Source of the DNA: Catellatospora sp. TT07R-123
Lineage (GTDB): Bacteria; Actinomycetota; Actinomycetes; Mycobacteriales; Micromonosporaceae
Assembly: GCF_018327705.1 (NCBI RefSeq)
Contig: NZ_BNEM01000001.1
Location: 1,488,001 to 1,552,000 of the forward strand
Direction: 5' to 3'
Length of the DNA stretch: 64,000 bases
Below the pieces are notes generated by a model that saw nothing but the letters and a program-made list of their open reading frames with translations, searched no databases and was not told where the DNA came from. The position numbers and the translations under genes were made by a program. Positions 59,586 through 64,000 of the stretch are shown here, piece after piece. Each line of letters begins with the position of its first letter. Position 1 is the first letter of the stretch.

Positions 59586-59969
59586 TCAGCGCGGCAGGGC
59601 CGCGTGCAACCGTGCCACGAGCTGCGTGGACGGCGGCACGGCGTGCAGGATGAGGGTCACCGGCGCCGTGGTCTGGGCGAGCACGGACACGATGTCCAGC
59701 AGTACGGGCAGGTGGTGCGGCTCGGCGACGAGCAGGTCCTCGGCGTGGGCGACCGTGAGCACGGGATCGGCCTGGACGGCGTCGCGCAGGCAGTCGGCGA
59801 AGGCGTCCCAGTTGGCGCCGAAGTGCGCCGGGAAGGCCAGCGCGCGGGCGAACTCGGCGAACAGGCCCGCCCGGGTGCGGCAGGCCTGTCCGCCGACGGT
59901 GCGGTCACCGGCGGGCGCGGGCCCGTCGCGCAGGTCCAGCCAGCGCGGCAGGGCATCGGGCGTCGGCAC
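59586..59969 (-). CDS. Barstar-family ribonuclease inhibitor
   Basis: A 127-residue protein with the barstar core FARALAFPAHFGANWDAFADCLRDAV, in which the N-W-D-A-F-x-D-C-L stretch is diagnostic of the family. It would bind and block the barnase-like enzyme encoded 12 bases upstream, protecting the cell from any enzyme folding before export. Cytoplasmic, no signal peptide. Confidence 0.9.
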   Translation of the reverse strand: MPTPDALPRWLDLRDGPAPAGDRTVGGQACRTRAGLFAEFARALAFPAHFGANWDAFADCLRDAVQADPVLTVAHAEDLLVAEPHHLPVLLDIVSVLAQTTAPVTLILHAVPPSTQLVARLHAALPR

Positions 59970-59981
59970 GGCGACCTCGTC

Positions 59982-60404
59982 TCAGAGCCGGTAGAAGTCG
60001 GTGTAGTGGTTCGGCGAGAACCAGGTCACCCCGGTCGCCCGGTTGACCACGATGCGGTACGCGTCGCGGGCGGCGCCCTTGGTGCGCGGGTACACGTCGT
60101 ACTCGTAGTAGGTGGCGCCCGCCGGCAGCTGGCCCTCGCGGTTGAAGAACTGGCCGCCGGTGTAGTTGTAGAGCCCGCCGCTCCACGAGTACCAGCCGGA
60201 GGTCGTCGGGAAGCCCTTGGCCGACCAGCCGGACCGGGCGGTGCGCGCGTCGGCGCAGCGGGAGATGGTGCACGTGCTGTAGACGGCGGCCGAGGCGGGC
60301 TCGCTGGTCGCGGGGACGACCAGGGCGGTGAGCAGCATGGCCAGGACGAGGGCGGCGCGCAGCGGCCAGGACAGGCGGGCCGGGGTGCGCAGGGCGAGGG
60401 TCAT
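59982..60404 (-). CDS. Secreted barnase-like guanyl-specific ribonuclease
   Basis: A 140-residue secreted RNase. A signal peptide (to about residue 40, PASAA) is followed by the N1/T1-family domain with E101 (YYEYDVYP), R117 (DAYRIVVN) and H133 (PNHYTDFYRL), matching the barnase catalytic E, R and H in order and spacing. Two Cys pairs (C45/C50) may form a disulfide. The AT-rich promoter area upstream is the 119-base region to 60523. Cognate barstar follows directly. Confidence 0.9.
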   Translation of the reverse strand: MTLALRTPARLSWPLRAALVLAMLLTALVVPATSEPASAAVYSTCTISRCADARTARSGWSAKGFPTTSGWYSWSGGLYNYTGGQFFNREGQLPAGATYYEYDVYPRTKGAARDAYRIVVNRATGVTWFSPNHYTDFYRL

Positions 60405-60523
60405 GGGGGTACCTCCGCAGCGGGTTGGCGATCAGGCGCCATCGTTGCGCGGACGTACCAACAATGGAAGTTTATGAATGGAAAATGGCACTGAACCGCG
60501 TGTTAAATCCTTGTCTCGCCTCG

Positions 60524-61119
60524 TCAGCGGGTCGCGGCCCGCACCCGGTCCAGCAGTTCGGCCGCAGCGTCGGTATCGGTGACGGCCGCCTCGGCCGCCG
60601 CCGCGAACCCGGGCGGCGCGATCGCCAGCTTCGCCGCCGACGCGACGATGCCTTCTCGTTGACCGTCCAGCGGCCCGCGCGGCCGTGCAGCGCGTGGGCC
60701 ATGACGCCGACGGCGCGGAACAGGCAGCCGGTGACGTACACCCGGTCCAGCGGCGCCTTGCGCGCCGCCCCGATCATGAAGTCCGCCTCCCACAGCCCCG
60801 CGACCAGCGCCTCGGCCAGCGGCTGCGGGTAGTACTGCGCCTGCTCCCGCACTGCCGACACCTCGCCGGTCGGGTCGGCCAGCACCTGGCACAGCGCCAG
60901 CTCCCCCGCGTAGGCGTGGCTGTAGAAGCCCAGCACCCGCAGCGCATCGACGTCCAGCTCGCCCCGGTAGTACAGGCCGTAGTCGTAGTCGCTGTCCGGC
61001 CGGTGCTCGCCGCGCGCCCGGCTCCCGCCGAGCACCACCGCCACCACTCCGCGCACTTCCGACAGCCGACGCACAAGATCATCCACGGTCCGCGAGCTTA
61101 CCCACCGGCGGCGACCCAC
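60524..61119 (-). pseudogene. Nucleotidyltransferase-fold gene with a one-base frameshift
   Basis: The N-terminal half has the polymerase-beta-like signature GGSRARGEHRPDSDYDYGLYY and continues to GRAGRWTVNEK in one frame. After the AAG codon at 60654-60652 the coding pattern moves to the next frame (GIVASAAKLAIAPPGFAAAAEAAV) and ends at a stop at 60524. Restoring one G, AAGGGC instead of AAGGC, would give one protein of about 198 residues. The +0 frame instead runs into an Arg-rich tail. Either a genuine pseudogene or a sequencing error. The start may be the GTG at 61086. Function of the intact family: nucleotidyl transfer, often to antibiotics or proteins. Confidence 0.75.
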
Positions 61120-61154
61120 ACCGCATACGGTGTGCCCACACCGTATGCGGTGTG
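61117..61154. repeat. Nested palindrome between two minus-strand genes
   Basis: Perfect 18-base arms CACACCGCATACGGTGTG (61117-61134) and CACACCGTATGCGGTGTG (61137-61154) separated by CC. Each arm is itself nearly palindromic, so it can form one long or two short hairpins. It lies between the ECF-S gene end and the nucleotidyltransferase start; terminator or operator. Confidence 0.65.
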
Positions 61155-61168
61155 ACCCCGCAACCGGG

Positions 61169-61966
61169 TCAGGGTGGCGGGTCGAAGCCCGCAGCGGCGT
61201 GGAAGCTGGCGCGGCGGGCGGCGCGGCGCAGGGCGCCGAGCACGGCCGGTCCGGTGAGGACCACCAGGACGGCCGTGGTGATCGCGCGGCCGGTGTCCCA
61301 GCCGAGCGAGGTGACGGTGAAGAACACCAGGTAGCGCTGGAGCTGTTCGAGCAGCGGCAGGCCGGGCTCGTACGCGATGGAGCTGTTCGGGTCCAGGGAG
61401 AACGGCCAGAACGACAGGTTGAGCAGGAACCCGAACAGGTAGCCGGAGACGGCGGCGTACGCGGCGAGCATCGCGATCTCGGCCTTGCCCCGCACTCTCG
61501 GCAGCAGGCCCGCGAGCATGCCGACGTACGCGCAGCCGAACATCTGGTACGGCATCCACGGCCCGACCCCGCCGGTGAGCAGCGCGGACGCGAACAGCGA
61601 CGTGCACCCCAGGGTGAACCCGAACCCCGGCCCGAACACCCGGCCGGCGAGCACGAGCAGGAAGAACACGGTCTCGATGCCGGCGGTGCCCGCGCCCAGC
61701 GGCCGCAGCGCCGCGTTGACCGCCGACAGGACGCCGAGCATGGCCAGGGCCTTGGCGTCGATCCGCTTCTCGGCGATCTCGGCGAGCACCACGGCCAGCA
61801 CCACCAGCAGCAGCACCCCGAACAGCAGCGGCGGCGTCTGGGTCGAGCCCAGCCGTCCGGGCGCGACGACGAACGGCCAGAAGAACGCGACCAGCCCCAG
61901 CAGCGCCGCCATCGTGATCACGGCGACGGCGCGGACGGGCACGCGGACGGCGCGGACGGTGGTCAT
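61169..61966 (-). CDS. ECF transporter substrate-binding (S) component
   Basis: A 265-residue membrane protein with about six to seven helices; ATG 61966 overlaps the ATPase stop by four bases (ATGA). AEKRIDAKALAMLGVLSAVNAALRPLGAGTAG carries the helix-1 motif expected to dock on the T component, followed by FFLLVLAGRVFGPGFGFTLGC. It is the third gene of an ECF module. The vitamin or metal it captures is not predictable from the sequence. Confidence 0.83.
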   Translation of the reverse strand: MTTVRAVRVPVRAVAVITMAALLGLVAFFWPFVVAPGRLGSTQTPPLLFGVLLLVVLAVVLAEIAEKRIDAKALAMLGVLSAVNAALRPLGAGTAGIETVFFLLVLAGRVFGPGFGFTLGCTSLFASALLTGGVGPWMPYQMFGCAYVGMLAGLLPRVRGKAEIAMLAAYAAVSGYLFGFLLNLSFWPFSLDPNSSIAYEPGLPLLEQLQRYLVFFTVTSLGWDTGRAITTAVLVVLTGPAVLGALRRAARRASFHAAAGFDPPP

Positions 61967-63594
61967 ACCCCCTCCTCCGGCAGCGCGGCCCGCACCTGGC
62001 CGACGGTCAGGTACGGCGCCGGGGCCAGGATCTTCGCCACCTGCGGCGCGAACGACGGCGACGCGGTGAGCACCGCCGCGGCCGGTCCGTCGGCGACGAC
62101 CTCGCCGTCGGCCATCACCACGACCCGGTCGGCGACGAGCGTGGCGAACTCGACGTCGTGCGTGGCCACGACCACGGCGTGCCCGCGCGCGGCCAGGGTG
62201 TCGACGGTCGCGGCCAGGGCCTGCTTGGCGCGGTAGTCCAGGCCCCGGGTCGGCTCGTCGAGCAGCACCACGCCCGGCGTGACGGCCAGCTGCACCGCGA
62301 GCACCAGCGCGAGCTGCTGCCCGGCGGACAGGTCGCGCGGATGGGCGGCCCGGTCGATGCCGGGCGCGATCGCGTCCAGCAGCGCCGCGGCGGCGCCGGG
62401 ACTGCCGAGCACGTCGCCGTCGCGGTCTGCCTGGGCGAGTTCGGCGCCGACGGTGTCGAGGTAGAGCAGGTCGGTCGCGGTCTGCGGGACGAGGCCGACC
62501 AGGGCGCGGGCACGCGCGGCCGACACCGACCTCGGGTCGGTACGCCCCGAGCCGTCCCGCACCGCCACCGTGCCGCCGTCGCGGCGCCCCGAGCCCTGCA
62601 CCGCCCACAGCAGCGAGGACTTGCCGGACCCGTTGCGTCCCATCAGGGCGGTCACCTCGCCGCGCCGCAGGTCCAGGTCGACGCCGCGCACCGCGACGAC
62701 GGGCCCGTGCCGGACGATGACGCCCCGTGCGGCGAGTTCCACCTGCTCGGTGGCGCGGCTGGTGCGGTGCGGGGGCGGGTCGGCGGGCAGCCGGTCGCGC
62801 AGGTGCGCGGCGCGGCGGCGGGCGTCGCGGACCGACAGCGGGACCGGCGTCCAGCCCGCGTGCCGGGCCAGTTCGACCACGGGCGGCGCGACAGTCGACG
62901 CGGCGAGTTGCGCGGCCGGGTCGCCGCAGCTGACGGTGCCGTCACCGGCCAGGTGGACGACCCGGTCGGCGTACGGGACGACGCGTTCGAGCCGGTGCTC
63001 GGCCAGCACCACGGTGATGCCGAGATCGTGCACGAGCCGGGTGATCGCGGCGAGGACATCCTCGGCACCGGTCGGGTCCAGCGCCGACGTCGGCTCGTCG
63101 AGCACCAGCACCCGCGGGTGGGCGGTGAGCGCGGCGGCGATGGCGACCCGCTGCTGCTGGCCGCCCGACAGCTGGTGCAGGCCGCGGTGGCGCAGCTCGG
63201 CCAGCCCGAGCAGATCGAGCGCCTCCTCCACCCGGGCGCGCATCACCCTCGGGTCCAGGGCCAGCTGCTCCATGCCGTACGCCAGCTCCTCCTCGACGGT
63301 GTCGGTGACGAATCCGGCGACCGGATCCTGTCCGACGACGCCGACGAGGTCGGCCAGCTCGCGCGGCGGGTGGTGGGCGGTGTCGCGCCCGGCGACGGTG
63401 ACCCGGCCGGTGAGCGTGCCGCCGGTGAAGTGCGGCACCAGGCCGTTGACCGCCCCGAGCAGCGTCGACTTGCCGGTGCCGGTGTGCCCGACGACCAGGA
63501 CCAGCTCGCCCTCGTCCAGGTGCAGGTCGACGTCGCGCAGCACGGGCACGGCGGCCCCGTCGTACGTGACGGACACGCGGTCGAATCGGATCAT
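61963..63594 (-). CDS. ECF transporter ATPase with two fused ATP-binding domains
   Basis: A 543-residue protein carrying both ATPases on one chain. Domain 1: Walker A GHTGTGKST, signature LSGGQQQR, Walker B VLVLDEPTSALD. Domain 2: GRNGSGKSS, LSAGQQLA, VVLLDEPTRGLD, with switch histidines in AEHRLE and ATHDVE. Starts at ATG 63594, overlapping the T-component stop, and overlaps the S gene at its end. It powers vitamin or metal uptake through the T and S subunits. Confidence 0.92.
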   Translation of the reverse strand: MIRFDRVSVTYDGAAVPVLRDVDLHLDEGELVLVVGHTGTGKSTLLGAVNGLVPHFTGGTLTGRVTVAGRDTAHHPPRELADLVGVVGQDPVAGFVTDTVEEELAYGMEQLALDPRVMRARVEEALDLLGLAELRHRGLHQLSGGQQQRVAIAAALTAHPRVLVLDEPTSALDPTGAEDVLAAITRLVHDLGITVVLAEHRLERVVPYADRVVHLAGDGTVSCGDPAAQLAASTVAPPVVELARHAGWTPVPLSVRDARRRAAHLRDRLPADPPPHRTSRATEQVELAARGVIVRHGPVVAVRGVDLDLRRGEVTALMGRNGSGKSSLLWAVQGSGRRDGGTVAVRDGSGRTDPRSVSAARARALVGLVPQTATDLLYLDTVGAELAQADRDGDVLGSPGAAAALLDAIAPGIDRAAHPRDLSAGQQLALVLAVQLAVTPGVVLLDEPTRGLDYRAKQALAATVDTLAARGHAVVVATHDVEFATLVADRVVVMADGEVVADGPAAAVLTASPSFAPQVAKILAPAPYLTVGQVRAALPEEGV

Positions 63595-64000
63595 GCGACG
63601 GCTCCGGCGGGGACGGGACGGTGGCGCGGCGGTGGCGGTGGCGCGGCCAGCGCGGCCGCGGCGGCGAGCAGGATCGCGGCGGCGGGCAGCGCGGGCAGGG
63701 TCGGCCAGTGCAGCAGGTCCGTGCCGGCGGCCGGGTCGTAGCCGGTGCCCGCCGCGAGCACGAACGCGGCGGACAGGCCGCCGACCGCGACCGTCCATTC
63801 CGGCCACTGCCACGGATCGGGGCGGTAGCGGGTGCGCGAGACCCGGCGCCCGCCGAGGATCAGCCCGCCGGTGCACAGCACCGCCCCGGCGGCGAACCCG
63901 GCCGTGCCGACGGCGCCGGGGACGGTCGGGTCGAGCAGGCCGTACGCGCCGACGCACAGGCCGGTCATCCCGGTGAGCATGAGCGCGCCCGTGACCAGCC
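63591..64000 (-). CDS. ECF transporter T component, partial
   Basis: Open frame entering from the window end and closing with TGA at 63591-63593, overlapping the ATPase start. The visible C-terminal 135 codons include helices (LVTGALMLTGMTGLCVGAYG, AVGTAGFAAGAVLCTGGLIL) and end in a Pro-rich tail (PPPPPRHRPVPAG). Its position as the gene before an ECF ATPase fits a CbiQ/EcfT protein. The 5' part is outside the window. Confidence 0.65.
   Translation of the reverse strand, partial: LVTGALMLTGMTGLCVGAYGLLDPTVPGAVGTAGFAAGAVLCTGGLILGGRRVSRTRYRPDPWQWPEWTVAVGGLSAAFVLAAGTGYDPAAGTDLLHWPTLPALPAAAILLAAAAALAAPPPPPRHRPVPAGAVA

Noticed and set aside
61963-63957. 664-codon reading of the ECF ATPase
   Set aside because: The first about 120 codons are a shadow of the T-component gene; the family start is the ATG at 63594.

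Overview
This 64 kb window is GC-rich throughout, with codon third positions dominated by G and C, many GTG starts and many 4-base ATGA/GTGA stop-start overlaps. It looks like chromosomal DNA of a filamentous actinomycete. The mix of families (secreted CBM and ricin-B glycosidases, a septum-formation lipoprotein, MoxR/DUF58/VWA, MEDS kinase, TY-Chap and YwqJ proteins) and the palindromic intergenic repeats suggest Micromonosporaceae; that assignment is inference. I saw no rRNA, tRNA, CRISPR array, insertion sequence or phage genes.

Layout. 1-3.8 kb: a secreted protein with a zincin-like HExxH motif and a VWD domain (cut by the window edge), an EAL protein and an esterase. 3.9-10.3 kb: a sugar-uptake cluster (binding lipoprotein, two permeases, cytoplasmic DUF6259-type glycosidase) divergent from a LacI regulator, with two matching operator-like sites between them and a broken carbohydrate-binding module after the glycosidase. 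10.3-16.6 kb: WYL regulator and VOC protein, RBBP9-like hydrolase, MarR divergent from an MFS/EamA exporter pair, and a Gfo/Idh/MocA oxidoreductase. 16.6-21.5 kb: trypsin-like membrane protease followed by moxR-DUF58-VWA-VWA. 21.5-24.7 kb: two GNAT acetyltransferases, the relic of a third, and an XRE-TPR regulator divergent from two tiny coupled genes. 24.8-33.7 kb: septum-formation lipoprotein, methyltransferase, two-component system, MarR/DUF6220-like/multicopper oxidase unit, LtrA.

33.8-37.4 kb: secreted GH26-like/ricin-B enzyme and an ABC-2 exporter. 37.5-44.6 kb: a type VII-style polymorphic toxin locus. A 1302-residue toxin carries a WXG-like head, a repeat-rich linker, a papain-like Tox-PL core and a C-terminal PD-(D/E)XK-like domain. 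Two small candidate immunity or chaperone genes follow it, and it is divergent from a YwqJ deaminase-SUKH3 fusion, a YbaB-like gene and a small WXG100-like gene. 44.6-48.3 kb: membrane protein, STAS anti-sigma antagonist, MEDS/HATPase kinase, RtcB. 48.4-56.6 kb: a secreted GH2 beta-galactosidase, a membrane Ser/Thr kinase, an SRPBCC protein, and a secreted GH64 beta-1,3-glucanase with two CBM32-like domains behind a LacI-type operator. 56.6-64 kb: ArsB/NhaD-type transporter plus CBS protein, aldo/keto reductase, secreted barnase plus barstar, a frameshifted nucleotidyltransferase, and an ECF transporter operon cut by the window end.

Three things stand out. The toxin locus at 37.5-44.6 kb is the most likely place for new biology. 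Three families of long palindromic intergenic elements each occur twice in the window, and one copy supplies the C-terminus of the EamA gene. Several relics are visible: a truncated CBM, a duplicated GNAT 3' end and a one-base frameshift.
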